Source: Akebia trifoliata (taxonomy: Eukaryota > Streptophyta > Magnoliopsida > Ranunculales > Lardizabalaceae). From it: a DNA stretch of 64,000 nt. Under the pieces are notes generated by a model. The model was not told the DNA's origin. It saw nothing but the letters and a program-made list of their open reading frames with translations, and did no database searches. The stretch covers positions 18,586,248 to 18,650,247 of the forward strand of contig CM030710.1 of assembly GCA_017979445.1 (NCBI GenBank), written 5' to 3'. Shown here one piece after another: positions 1 through 11,334 of this stretch; positions within the stretch are counted from its first letter, which is position 1; every line of letters starts with the position of its first letter. Made by a program: the position numbers and the translations under genes.

Positions 1-129
1 ATCCTAGGAAGGGCATTATAAGAACAAAAAAAAATTACTTTCCTTGGGATTAGTAAAATTACTAAATCGAGCTATTGGGATTTAATTCAACCATAACTAA
101 TGCCGGTCAGATTAAGCATTTAATGGGTA

Positions 130-345
130 AGCCCCTTGGCTGACCTCTCAATCCAATGTGATCATACTAGGTGATTAAACCAACTTGGTCGAACCCTTAA
201 TCCAACATGCTCACCACTAGGTGGTTCAACCACCTTGGGAAACCCCTCAAGTCAAAGTGTTGATTTCCCTAGGTGGTTCAACCAAAATGTCCCTCTACCG
301 ATATAGTTCAACCAACACACCTTCACCCTATATGGTCTGGTCATG
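130..345. repeat. Degenerate ~50-bp tandem repeat
   Basis: A motif like CTAGGTGGTTCAACCA recurs near 166, 216 and 268, that is every 50-52 bases, and each copy is followed by a similar AACCCNTCAANCCAANGTG stretch. A further partial copy lies upstream at about 131. The copies are clearly diverged. The repeat may belong to an old LTR that runs in from outside the window, but no terminus was found. Confidence 0.5.
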
Positions 346-1059
346 CACCCCTTCATATTATATGATTGGGATAAATGAGCTCCTTCACACTAAGAGGTTC
401 AACTAACAAGCCAAGGAGAAACTCATACAACAACTAAATAAGCAACCTTATGCCAATCTACCCAAGTAGAACATATGGTGCCTAAAGGAACTACGACCAC
501 ATAACTTGACTAAGTCAACTCAAGAATTGAGTAGCCACCTAGCCAAGATGGCTATACATTTAGGGCCACTCTTCATATAAGTTATAATAACCATAAGGAG
601 TGGGTCTTCATTGTCATCAATAGGTATTAACTTTCATAAATGCAACACAACATAGGAGAAGGGTTATAACTGATTTTACTACCTCCTTCAATGAGTTCAA
701 TTTATAAATAATGATACTTATCCCACTCAAGTCACGAAGCACAAGTCACACAAAACTTTCTTATACTTGTTATCTTCTTTTTGACTTTGCAATTTAACTA
801 AGATCTAACTTGATCATTAGAGGCTCCTTAGTCGGCACCTCATCGGTGTCTTTTTAGTTTTAGGAGATGCAAGACTACTACCAAAGACTTAAAATTTTCA
901 TCAGAAAAGTAATCAAAACTCAAAAGCTTTATCGAAGAAGAAGACTAAAGTTGCTCATTTATTGTAATTCATATCCCGAGGAAGAATTGGTTATTTATTA
1001 TAACACGCATCTCAAAAATGAATTTATCATTTATTATAACACGTATCCCAATGAATGGA
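346..1059. other. Unassigned repeat-like DNA, possibly LTR remnant
   Basis: No gene is recognised here. Around 820-855 the text (GGCTCCTTAGTCGGCACCTC followed by a GGTGTC...TTTTAG stretch) has the look of the R/U5 part of a plant LTR, but no matching partner is present in the window. At 950-1055 there are three degenerate copies of a short unit containing ATTTATTATAACACG. The open frame at 867-1127 is a by-product of this short repeat and crosses into the copia relic, so it is not called a gene. Confidence 0.3.
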
Positions 1060-1959
1060 AGATTAAAAAAATCTCTTATAGTTATTATAGACAGCAAAGC
1101 ACGAATAGAAGTATGCTTAACCACTAGTGAAAATTTTTCATTGAAATCAATACCTTCATGTTGTGCACATGCGTTGCCACCAATCTTACCTTGTATTTGA
1201 TTTTCCCATTTTTAGATGATGGTTCCTTCTTTTTGAAAATCCACTTGCAATTGATCTCTTTTTTTCTTAAACAACTTTACTAAATCCCATGACTTATTTC
1301 ATTACAAAGAGTTCATTTCATCTTCCATTGTCTTTTGTCCCTTGCCATGTTATTCATTAGCAAGAGCCTCTTAAAAACTTGACAATTCACCATTCTCTGT
1401 CACGAGTGCAAAAGTAATCATATTTGTATCTTCAAACCTCTTTAGTACCCTATGTGTATGTTGTGATCTTTGTATCTCAGCTTGTAAAACTCTTCTTGTA
1501 GAAAACTACATCCCTATTTATTTTGCCTCAAGATTCAATCTTTACCTTAATGGGACTAGTCTCCCTAGTTGTGGTTTCATTTTTTTGCTTCTCTTATTTT
1601 AACATACCCGCTTCATCAAAGATTATGTCTCTACTTATCACCACTTTTCTAGTTATAGGATCCCATATTCTATATCCCTTTATACCTTTTGTAGAGCCAA
1701 GGAAGATATTTTTTTATGATTTAGAATTAATTGTGTTGTGCTCATCACTAGGAACATGCATGAAGGCAAGGCATCCAAATATTCTCAAATATGAATAATC
1801 AAGTGATTTACTTGACCATAGCTCTTCTGGTGTTTGAAGCTTTATTGTAGTTGATGGTGATATGTTAATCAAGTAAGTTGTTGTATTGTCCATTTTAGCT
1901 CAAAAGCTTTTGAAATCCCTGCATTGACCCCCATGCATCTAATTCTCTCAAGTAGAATC
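1060..1959 (-). pseudogene. Ty1/copia pol fragment (integrase C-terminus and start of reverse transcriptase)
   Basis: Translated on the minus strand, this stretch gives copia polyprotein text in the usual order. From 1959 downwards it shows the end of the integrase core (reads like ERIRCMGVNAG, then the FGCLAFMHVP and KGIKGYRIWDP segments). It then shows the region between integrase and RT, and the first part of RVT_2 (INCKWIFKKKE and later VVKHTSIR). Several stop codons interrupt it, for example in the segment before INCKWIF. It ends abruptly near 1060 inside RT, so the rest of RT, RNase H and the 3' LTR are missing. The 1959 edge is exactly where a gypsy LTR begins. The N-terminal half of the same polyprotein continues at 19266. 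This is an inactive relic. Confidence 0.85.
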
Positions 1960-2745
1960 TGCAGACACCCCATTTTTGCACTCACTGATTAATAAACTCG
2001 TCAACCTGATCGCAATGATTCCCAATGATGAATGTTATTTCCATTACTTTGTTTTGTTACCAGATGTGTTTCAGAAATCCGGATAAGGTATCTCGAACTA
2101 ACAAAACTGTAGAAACCACGCTACGCTAGGAAAATACGATTCCAGAAACATAGAAATCATCATCTTGCAGACCCAAAAAGAAGCTTCACGATAAAAATCA
2201 CTAAAAAACCACCAAATTATGAAAATACCCCTAACATCAAAACAACCCTAAAGCCTACATTAAGCTTAGGAAAACTCTCTCAAACACATAAAATAACAAA
2301 TCGAAACCAAATAAATCATTTCACCAATTTTAACAGAATTCAAAAAAATTACGAAAATGCCCATCATAAAGGTCATGAACATTTCACACAAAAAATTTCA
2401 TAAATGACACAAACTAATATTTCCATTGAATTCCTTACGAAAAATCGATTCTAAAACATCCTAGAACATTAAAAACCGACTTAAAACCGTGAAAAGTCCT
2501 CTCCAGGGGGTAAAACGGTAATTTCACAATTTTCATAATTAAAAATTTTAAAATTAATAAATAAAACATTAAATAATTAAAGTGAAACATTAATGAAATT
2601 AATTTAAAACTTTAAACTAAAAAAAATAGATCAATCGGGCTCTCATGAAAAATTGTTAAGGGTTCGTGAGATATTTATTTAAGGATCCCTCCATTTGGGG
2701 TCCAACGAATTAAAGATATAATAGAAGAGGGTTCTCCAAAAAAGT

Positions 2746-2950
2746 TAAAGTCAATCAAGCAAGACTAAGGTCAAGGTATTAAAGTCAATCAAGTGAGACT
2801 AAAGTCAAAATTAAAGTCAATTAAGCAAGACTGAAGTCAAGATATTAAAAGTCAATCAATTAAGACTAAAGTCAAAACATTAAAAGTCAATCAATTAAGA
2901 CTAAAGTCAAAACATTAAAAGTCAATCAAATAAGACCAAAAGTCAAAACC
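2746..2950 (+). repeat. Tandem ~35-bp units in the U3 part of the LTR
   Basis: Units alternating GTCAATCAA and GACTAAAGTCAA recur about every 30-40 bases. The same array in the 3' LTR spans about 18310-18478 and is shorter by about one unit. Tandem arrays just upstream of the promoter are common in LTR U3 regions. A role in transcription is only an inference. Confidence 0.7.
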
Positions 2951-3117
2951 CTAATAGAGTTCTAATTAAATAATAACTCTATTTAATAGAGTTCAAACTA
3001 AAACACAACTCCACCTAAAACAATTCTAACTAAAACACAACTCTACCTAAAACAAATTAACTAAAACACAACTCTAATTAAACACTAACTTTATCAAAAT
3101 CAACCCCTAAAAAAATC

Positions 3118-3125
3118 TATAAATA
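3118..3125 (+). promoter_or_regulatory. TATA box of the 5' LTR
   Basis: TATAAATA sits in the context CTATAAATAGAGG and is conserved at 18652-18659 in the 3' LTR. It is the best TATA match in the repeat and would place the start of the transcript (R region) some 25-35 bases downstream. Confidence 0.65.
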
Positions 3126-3728
3126 GAGGTGCTCACACCCTATTTTCGTATCAAATCATAAATCCTAAGAGAAGTAGGTCTAAAAGCCCCCCTAGCCTCC
3201 CATAAATCCTAGTTTTGGAGTCCCAACTCCTTACCTAACATCCCTCCTTTGATTTTAGCCTAAAGAACACCTAAAAGCCCTCCAAAAACACTAATAAACT
3301 TGAAGAATTCAGATTCAAGAAAGAAGAGATACCTTGCCTCGGAGATCAAAAATCAAATTCGGAGACAGAACGAAGCAAGAAGCACGGTACAAGGAGCAAT
3401 TTTTGTTGGATCTGAGGGAACAAAATCTTTGCTATCAAAAAGGTATAACTTTTTATTTTTATTTATTTTATTATTATCTAGGTTTTTTTTAGCAATGTAA
3501 CTTATTTGGGAAAATTAGTAGAGACCGATTTTGGCCGGGCAGGGTTGGTGCCTAACACCTTCCAACCCCGTAACATGACCCCCGAATTCAATTTTTTTTC
3601 TGTTCATTAGTCCTTTATCTATTTAGAGTCATTGATCGGTTCATAAACCGTAATAACTAGGTGGCGACTCCCAAACCTCAAGGGTCAAAAGCGGATCTGC
3701 GCACCCCACGAATCGAGGGCGCTTTCAG

Positions 3729-3747
3729 TGGCGACTCCACTGGGGAC
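3729..3747 (+). other. Primer-binding site (tRNA-Arg-like type)
   Basis: TGGCGACTCCACTGGGGAC begins one base after the LTR end. It starts with TGG, the complement of a tRNA CCA end. From memory this is the PBS type reported for Tat/Ogre elements and assigned to tRNA-Arg. The exact tRNA was not checked. Confidence 0.75.
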
Positions 3748-4429
3748 TTTTGAGGATCAAACTTGAAAAACCCCAAGTATGGGAGCATTGTTAAAAGTGA
3801 CCTAGAATGTTTTTATTTTTTTTTTTTTTAGCTGTTTAATTTTTTTTTTTTTTTTTGTGTTGGTTCGATCATTGAGCATGCATTTGGACTTTGATATTTT
3901 GGTTGGCATATCTTTGTTATGATTCAATTTGAGATCATTCATAATGATCCTGAATGACACAAAGTCCCAAGAGAGTAATGATATAGAATAGTAGTTGTTG
4001 ACCCTAAATATTTTTGTTCACTTTTCTATTTTGGATTTGCATTATCCTCCATTACCATTGTTGATTTCGATTCTGGATGCCTTGATTTGGTATGTTATCT
4101 GTCATGGTTCAATCAAGGACTACTCGAAAAGACTCATAATAATGATAGATTTTAAGGGAATAGGTGGGTTAAGAATGGTTGGATTTTTTTTCCCATGTAG
4201 ATAGATTGTCTTTATACATGTTTTTCTTTTTTTTCCTTTCGTTTAGGGGTGTCAAACTGTCCTTTGACAGTAGTTTAAAAAAATATATACCATATAAATC
4301 TTCTGTGGGCGTGCAACAGCAAGAAAAAAGGAGTTTTTCTTTGTTTTTTTTATAAAAAAAAAAAAGAAAAAACAACGTTCTGTCAACAGCATCAATATGC
4401 TGATTTTGATGGTGTGTAACAAATAAATT

Positions 4430-5560
4430 CACGTTTTTATATCCCCACACCATCTTCTTTAAAAGGATCCACCCTGTTTCAACGTCATTTAACAGAGAGG
4501 CCGAACATGTCTCTCTGTTCGATCTGCTGAAATCTCAACCCGATCGTTCGTATTTCTTAATCAAAACCGCTATTTTTTTCTGATTCAAAGTTTGGAACCA
4601 ATCGTTCCTTTCAAAATCGACTCAAAGAAAATGATTTAATCAAAGGAAGACTGATCCCTCCTGTCAAAGAGAAGTCCATAGCTTGCTGGTTCGGGTTATT
4701 TATAATTCAGAGATCTCAAGAGGTTGAAAAAATATATAACCTAAATCGTTCTATCATTATCAAATCAAACTCGATGTTGTTCGGGGTTTCATGGCAGAAA
4801 TTTTTGATTTTTTTCCTCTTTAATCAAATCTTTCGATTTGGAAATGGATAGGTTGATTTTAAATGAAAAACCAGGATCTTGGTTCGTCAATGTTGCCAGA
4901 ATCACAATTTTTTGGAGTTTGTAGTTTTTTTTCCTTCTTTCTTCTCGGCTTTTCTCTCGTTTAGTTTTGTTGACTTGGTTAGTTATAGTCGCTGCTCTCG
5001 GTTTCAGATAGTTGAGAACGTTAATGGCTGAATGCTTATTAGGTGGAGTTGGTAAAATAGATAATCAAGTGTGACTTTCTCTTGTATGCCCTTCAGTACA
5101 TGATTCTAGTGGAACTGAGACCATTATTAGCAATAAACAAAGTGAAGAAATGGAGTTGTAGTCTGCTAATAATGATCTTCAGGGTTCATCATCTAAAGAA
5201 AATGAGAAACCCATTGATTCTACAAATCTGGATATAAATGCATTAGAGTCGGTAGAACTAGACGTAATCCATGTCTTTGGTGAGCATCATGATTTCAGTT
5301 CTTGGTTGAACTTTGTTGAAGCTAGCTCAGGAACATGATTTCATGGGCCTTGAAATACCTATGGACAACCTCTCAGACTTAGATTTGGATTTTTGAAGAT
5401 GTCTCAGTGTGTATCATTCAAGAGTTTCAATAAGAATTTTTTATTATTAGTTGGAAAATATTTTAAAAAATCTCAGCCAGTGTGTCTTGCATTTTGTGGT
5501 ACAATAACTCGGGTCTCCCCCTGCCGAGTCACTTTGGTTTTGTGTAGTTCTTTAATATAG
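4430..5560 (+). pseudogene. Putative captured host-gene fragment in the retroelement leader
   Basis: The stretch is organised like a small plant gene: promoter and 5'-UTR-like text, a pyrimidine-rich run ending in an acceptor-like CGGTTTCAG at about 5008, then ATG at about 5023. The coding-like text is broken by TGA near 5070 and TAG near 5158. Further on it reads KENEKPIDSTNLDINALES, then SSWLNFVE, and after a one-base shift it ends with an acidic tail like MDNLSDLDLDF and a TGA near 5395. A UTR-like segment follows. The composition (Ser/Asn/Asp-rich, ending in an acidic amphipathic motif) resembles the end of a regulatory protein, but I do not recognise the family. Keeping an intron-like segment points to capture at the DNA level. 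It could instead be leader sequence that resembles a gene by chance. Confidence 0.4.
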
Positions 5561-6147
5561 ATTTCAGCTTAAAATATATATATATATATATGTAAATATA
5601 TATTTATAAAAATAAATAAATAAATAAAGGAGAAATTTTTTTAACCATTGTTCTAGTTTCAATGTCCCTTGAAATTTTTGATTATTTCGGGTTGTCAAGA
5701 GTGACCTTCGATTGGACCATTAAGATTTTTTTTTTTTTGGCGAAATCTCCTTAGTTAAACTCGTAGTATACCATGTGATATTTTATTTTGGCGATACGAC
5801 ATTTTGTTGTGATATGTGGGTACTCGCGATTTAACTAAGTTATTGATTGGTATATATCTTGATTATTGACCTTAGGCCATGTTTTGATGCCTAAGGCATA
5901 CCCAACCTTCTTAAATACCTCGATCACATGCCATTAATTGACGATCAACCTATTTATTGATTTGATAGTAAATATTTATGTGATACACATGCCATGATCC
6001 TAATTTTGATGTGCGAGCCCTGATTTGGATTTAGATGTTATGGTTTATGTATTTTTATATGTTAATCAGGCCCATCTGTTTTGAAAAGGCCCCGGGCACA
6101 CCCCACCCTGTTTTGCACACACCACATGCACGTTTACTGTTTTACTC

Positions 6148-6475
6148 ACTCACATGTCCCATATAGCCAACGTGGCACTAGTGCGTGTCCCGGTCTCTTC
6201 GGAGATGCGACGTCATTCATGAAAATCACAACTCCAGTCACGTACCTTAGGGTATATCAAACTGGGGGCATCAATACCGTCTGATCAGGTGATTCTGAGA
6301 AGCATATTGATGCACCCAGGCTGGAGCGACCTGAGCCTTTGACCTATTGTAAGTCACACAGTCACATGTCCCGATTGCCAACGTAGTACTAGTACGTGGC
6401 CGGTCCCCTCGTGGGATGCCAAACCATTTATGAAAGCTACAACTTTTGACTCGTACCCATAGGTATGAAAGATAA
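6148..6475 (+). repeat. Two degenerate ~110-bp direct copies in the leader
   Basis: The segment starting CACATGTCCCATATAGCCAA (6150) is repeated at 6364 as CACATGTCCCGATTGCCAAC. Both continue in parallel through ACTAGTRCGTG, CCGGTC, a TTYATGAAA word and a CGTACC...AGGTAT word. The period is about 214 bases. The copies are heavily diverged, so this is an old duplication. Confidence 0.6.
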
Positions 6476-7269
6476 TCTAAGTATATCAATTGCACTTCTT
6501 GGTCAAAATCGGTGCCTAAGCAAGATCTTGCCCCGCTGTACCCTACTGTATGAGGGGGATAGACTACGTCTATTCTAGACGAGAGGTATTTAAGTGGGCC
6601 CTTGCTCAGCATTGTGCGCCACCTCTCAACTGGAGATCAAACTGGTTATTTTTGACTTCAGAGAAGTGAATGAGGTTTCAGATTATCACCTATACGGTAT
6701 ATCAAACCAAGTCACCACGTATCGAAAGGTATATAGGTGTGCTTGGGCAAGGGTGGCTAGATAAAAATGCATTGCACGTAGTAAGCTTAGAGTCTAGAAA
6801 CCTTCCCCATAGGTCACGATTCGAACTTATCGTGGGTGTTCCAGGGTTGTTCATTGAATGGAGCCTGTTGTTTGATGAATGTATGTGAGTGATGTGAATG
6901 GTGAGATCAGAGTGCATGATTGTCCTCAAGGATCAAAAATGTTATTTTTGAAAATTAAATTGGGTGCACCAACCCAATAAAGAATCCATTCTTTTACAAT
7001 AATGACCCAGTCCATCCGGATCCAACAATCATGGTGGGCCGAGCATTTAAATTGAAAATGGAAATCAAATATTTAAAAGAAGACAAATAGTTTACAGAAA
7101 GAAAATATTTTTCGAAAAGATTGTTTTCCAAAAGAAGTGTTTTCTAGAAGAAATGTTTTCCGAGAAAAAATGATGTTTTCTATAAAAACAAGATTTTCTG
7201 AAAGAAAAATATTGATATTTTACATGGACCTTGGGAGAGTACTAAAATCCCCTTTTGTGTCAAACCAGG

Positions 7270-8419
7270 ATGCTAGTCGCAGGCGATAACCCAATCGATC
7301 AGTTAGTCAAAACAACTGTCGTAGGGATGCACCCTGTAGAGAAGATCAATTTTGAGAGATTCATGTTGAGGAGTGCTCCCTACTTCCACGAATTTGATAT
7401 AGACTGGAACCTATTACATGCTATGGCTAAGCGATGGAACCCCTATCTTCACATATTCCATATGGGGTATATGCATTTATGCCCTACTCACGAGGATTAT
7501 TGTGGCATCATGAGGATATCCACTTCAGGACCTCTAGTCAGGCCCTCATTGAAGACCGGATATTCTGGTGAACTCGCCACAGGACTAAATATTTCTAAGG
7601 AAGAAGCCAAGGCCTTAGTCCATGACGGGAGATTGAATTTAGTACCTTTACTGGGCCCGTATCGCTCCCGCAGTCATCCTATCAATATAAAACCCGAAGC
7701 CTGGCGAGCCACTAGAGATTACCGATTATGCTTAAGAATCCTAGCCCAATACATACTGACCTCCAATAGCGATGGCCAAACTATCCCAGAGTCCTTCAAG
7801 GAAATAGTACCTCTCATCCTAACTGAAACTTTCTCAGGTTTAGATGCCATAAAAAATGGTGAGCGGGAAAGTTTCAAAGGAAGCCCCTACTTACTCTATA
7901 TGTGGCTTTGTGACCGTCTAAAAATCGTAGAAGTTCCCTCAAACCTCGAATATGGGCCAGAATACTTTTCCAAGAGAAACTTGTTAGTGCGTCACAACTC
8001 AGTCAAAACTTGGAACAAATGGTTAGACTCTCGCCTCGCCTATCATATTGATTTTAGGTGCCCTTAGTGGATGACTGATCCCCCTGTTCTAGGAACCAAG
8101 GATCCTATTATGTCCATCTAATTGGTTTAGAAGAAACATCATTTTACCACCCTAATCAGATCCCAAACAGTACCATGTACCTACAGAGTTATCCTTACCT
8201 CAGCACAAAGCTTTCTTTTCCCCCGAGCCTTTGACTGAAAAGTTAGTACACCTCATTGAGAAAGCTTGGAACAAGCGCACCTTAGGGTATCCAGACGGAC
8301 CAGGAGAATTCAGAAAGCCAGTTGTTAGAGCCAAGAGGGTCAAGCCTGACAGCAATCCTGATGACCATCAAGACAAAGCCAAGCATCCATGTAAAAATAG
8401 TTCAAATCAAATTTGTTGA
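7270..8419 (+). pseudogene. ORF1 of the Tat-type element, plant-mobile-domain-like
   Basis: The first ATG in the frame is at 7270. The frame is open upstream to about 7255, where it would start at TTG. It runs 265 codons to a stop ending at 8067. The text W-x2-LHAMAKRWNPYLHIFHMGY and then PTHEDYCGIMRI matches the pattern of the plant mobile domain (aminotransferase-like family), in which a W-P-x-T-H-T-F-like segment is followed by PT-x-ED-x-LL. Tat/Ogre elements are known to carry an extra ORF before gag. Assigning this one to the PMD family is my inference. After 8067 related coding text continues in other frames, with FYHPNQIPNS near 8137 and EKLVHLIEKAWNKRT at 8237-8281, up to a stop at 8417-8419. 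The ORF therefore carries a nonsense codon and at least one frameshift. Function in the element is unknown. Confidence 0.65.
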
Positions 8420-8612
8420 AAGATGTTTTAATAAGAACATATTATTTGTCAATCATTTTCAATAAAACTATCTTTCTTTTTTGAATAAATATCTCCTTTT
8501 CAAATACTCATTGTGTGAATGGATTAATTAATGGATTTGTACACAAACCTCAATAAAATGATTCTTAAAAATATTATCAAGGGGGTAGTACTGAAATTGA
8601 CTAAATCTACCT

Positions 8613-9990
8613 TTGATGGGGTCATATAGGATTATCATTGCGCCCAAACTCAAGCGTCCACCTCCTAGTTGGAGTCGTAAGTCCAATCGGTTAGAAAGAA
8701 CCACAATACCAAGTCAACAAACAGAGATGGCTTCAGAATCTGAGCTCACAGAGATCCGTAAGATCTTGGCAGCCTTTGCCAATGATATCAGCAATATAAA
8801 AGGCAAAGTGAAAATGTTAGAACAGACCTCGGAATCGACGAGAATTCCCTTAGATGACCCAAAGGGGAAAAAGGTTGAAGAGAAATGTCCACGTGAAGTC
8901 TTCGACCTCGACGGAGACGAAGAGTATATTGATAAAAATCCGGCGTTATCTAATAGAATGTCTCAATTGGAGTCAGCGATGAACAGTATAAAGGGTATTG
9001 ATGAAATTGCAACAGGCATTGAAACTTTGAATCGCATCCCTAGAATCCATTTGTCAGAAAAGTTTGTAATGCCTGAAATGGACAAGTTCAGTGGGACAAG
9101 GTGTGCGAAAACACATCTTAAGGAGTATGTTACCAACATGCGCACTATGGGGCTCAGTGACGAACAAATGACATTGTTGTTCCAAAGAACTTTATCGGGA
9201 TCAGCACTACGTTAGTTAATGTCTCAAGATCCGGTTACTGTGGGTACATGGGAAAACATGTCAAAGGTCTTCTGGCATCAGTACAAGTATAGTACCGAGA
9301 TTGAGACTTCAAGAAGGGATTTGGAAGCAACTAAACAGAAAAATTGGGAGACATTCACTGATTTTATTGGTCGCTGGAGGGCCAAGGCTTCTCAAATGTG
9401 GGATAGACCTTCGGAGAAGGAACAAGTAGCAATTATCCTAAAGAACCTCTCTCAAGGATATGCTCAACACCTAGTGGCCCAATACCTCCCTACTTTTGAA
9501 TCCTTATTGCAAGTCGGGAACCAACTTGAGGATGCATTCGCCTCTGGGATCCTTTATAACCCCTCGGATAACAAGCCTAAAAAACCATATGTTCCCAAAT
9601 CCAATATCAACCATACTTACATCGCCAATACCTTCGTTACCCCAGCTCAACCCTCGGCCCGGGTTAATAACCAAGGTCACTCGATTCAACCTCGAACTCC
9701 GTGTCAATTTACCAATTTAGGGATGACCCTTACCGTAGCTTTGCAAAAACTGTTGAAGAAAGGGTTGCTTACCCCGATTCAACCCCGACCTTTACCAAAT
9801 CCCTTGCCAGCCGGACACAACCCCAACTTATTCTGTGAATTTCATCAAATCCTGGCCATCACACGGATCGATGTATCACCCTGCGCCATGCCATTCAAAA
9901 CCTTATTGATAATAAAAAGATCACGATCCCTAGCCCACCAAATGTCACCACTAATCTACTACCTACCTATCAACCTCCACCAACCCTAAA
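8613..9990 (+). pseudogene. gag of the Tat-type element (capsid and zinc knuckle)
   Basis: The frame from ATG 8613 encodes a lysine-rich N-terminus, a coiled-coil-like stretch, then retrotransposon capsid text (KFVMPEMDKFSGT, HLKEYVTNM, LFQRTLSGSALR). A TAG at 9213-9215 stands where gag proteins of this type have tryptophan. The frame resumes at once (MSQDPVTVGTWENM, then FTDFIGRWRAKASQM) and runs to 9989. Near 9848 a one-base shift splits the zinc-knuckle-like motif: CEFHQ is in one frame, and GHHTDRC followed by LRHAIQNLID is in the next. The gag product would form the particle that packages the RNA. It cannot be made intact here. Confidence 0.85.
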
Positions 9991-9991
9991 T

Positions 9992-10423
9992 ATGGTTTCT
10001 CATACCTCATTGTTATTCGATCCCATCTCTCTTATCCATCCAATCCTGGTCAAACCGCCTAGTTACCCCCTTGTCGGGATAGCTTTCACTGATGAGGTTT
10101 TCACTACGAACTATGAACCATTTGATCTAACCTCGGATGACACATATTGTTTATCCCCGCCTCGCTACAATAGTCTCGCGTTCACTAGTTACTTGTTGGC
10201 CCAAATGAATCTGAAAAGCCCTATACCTTTGACAGACGAAGATCCATACTTGTTGACTGAGGAAGATGAGCATTTTCCCCTTTCCTGTGATGAAGTTAGA
10301 CATATGACTCGAGAGGGAAGAGTTTTTAACCACAAGAACTTTGTGTTGATAATCCTGCAGCCCTGGCAAGAAAGGAAGGAGAAGATCCCACTAAGGAAAG
10401 CATCGAAGAAGATAACTCCGTGA
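9992..10423 (+). pseudogene. gag-protease linker of the Tat-type element
   Basis: This open frame continues the reading frame of the zinc-knuckle tail (after the shift near 9848) through a proline-rich stretch. It ends with acidic text, TDEDPYLLTEEDEH, and TREGRVF, which resembles the linker before protease in Tat-type polyproteins. It stops at 10421-10423, while the protease frame is open from 10420 in another register, so one more frameshift lies just before 10420. Confidence 0.6.
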
Positions 10424-11334
10424 TCAAACAGTTGAAAAAATCAGGGGCCAATATCTCAGTATGGGGTTTACTCATGGCTTCCACTGCTCATAGGGAGGCT
10501 GTTCTCAAAGCACTAAACACAGCCCAAGTCTCCCTTGACACTTCTCCAAATCAGCTGGCCAGTATAGTAGGGGCAACTTACGTGGAGAATATCCTATCCT
10601 TCTCAGACTCAGATCTCCCGAAAGAAGGGGCAAGCCACACTAAGCCGTTACACATTACAGTTGACTGTAACGGGATGAGGGTACCTCTAGTTTTGATCGA
10701 TAATGGGAGTGCACTGAGCGTTTGCCCGCTGAAAACTGCTACTTGTCTCGGGTTTAAGACTGAAGATCTCAAGCCCACTAATCAAAGTGTTAGGGCTTAT
10801 GATAACACCAAGAGGGATGTACTGGGAATTTTGCACCTTCAATTGTCCACAGGCATAGCTAAATTTCCTGTGGAATTCCAGGTCATTGACATCCAGTCTT
10901 CTTTCAATCTACTGTTAGGGAGACCATGGTTACACCAGATCAAAGCCATCCCTTCTACGCTACACCAGAAGGTCAAGTTTATCAAGGATGGGCTAGTAAT
11001 TACTCTTCATGGAGATGCTAAAATTGTAGGGATCATAAATAATACTGAGGTTAAGGATAAGTCGTTGCTTGAGATTCAACCAGAACAACAGGGAGTAGAG
11101 CTCAGTGGGTTCGAATTTGAAAAGATATGCTCAGTCCAATGGGATCAAGCCATGAAAGAATATTTTCCAATGGAAAATACCTCTAATTGCTACATGGCCA
11201 ATATATTCAAGAAAATGAGATTCTTCCCTGGTATGGGCTTAGGTCGCAAGCAGCAAGGTATTAAAGAAGCACCAGTGATTAAAGAGGTCATCGGCACATT
11301 CGGACTAGGATATAAGCCTACTAAGGAAGATTAG
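10420..11334 (+). pseudogene. Aspartic protease region of the Tat-type element, with G-patch-like tail
   Basis: The frame is open from a GTG and encodes about 304 residues. A retropepsin core is visible: VPLVLIDNGSALSVCP, with catalytic-type D-N-G-S at 10699-10710 (most relatives have D-T-G or D-G-G), then FNLLLGRPWLHQ and IPSTLHQKVKF, a typical plant gypsy protease end. Further on, MRFFPGMGLGRKQQGIKE at about 11215-11268 looks like a G-patch motif. The frame ends at TAG 11332-11334, after which coding text continues in the same frame. The protease would cut the polyprotein. Confidence 0.85.

Larger units (their letters stand above)
1960..3727 (+). repeat. 5' LTR of the Tat-type element
   Basis: The repeat starts TGCAGACACCCCATTTTTGC and ends GGGCGCTTTCA, one base before the primer-binding site. 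The 3' copy starts at 17530 with TGTAGACACC. A promoter-like TATAAATA lies at 3118. Upstream of it, at about 2746-2950, a unit of about 35 bp (AGTCAATCAATTAAGACTAA type) is repeated in tandem, with one more copy than in the 3' LTR. It is followed by a shorter array of AACACAACTCTACC-like units. Confidence 0.9.
3748..7269 (+). other. Long untranslated leader of the Tat-type element
   Basis: About 3.5 kb separates the PBS from the first coding frame. It holds poly-T tracts near 3810-3855, a putative captured gene fragment (4430-5560), an (AT)n run near 5571-5591, a degenerate duplication (6148-6475) and a purine-rich stretch at 7080-7210 with repeated GAAAAnATTTTCC-type words just before ORF1. 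No gag-like text is present. The small open frames here (for example at 6081, 6271, 6670 and 6702) have no recognisable content. Confidence 0.6.
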
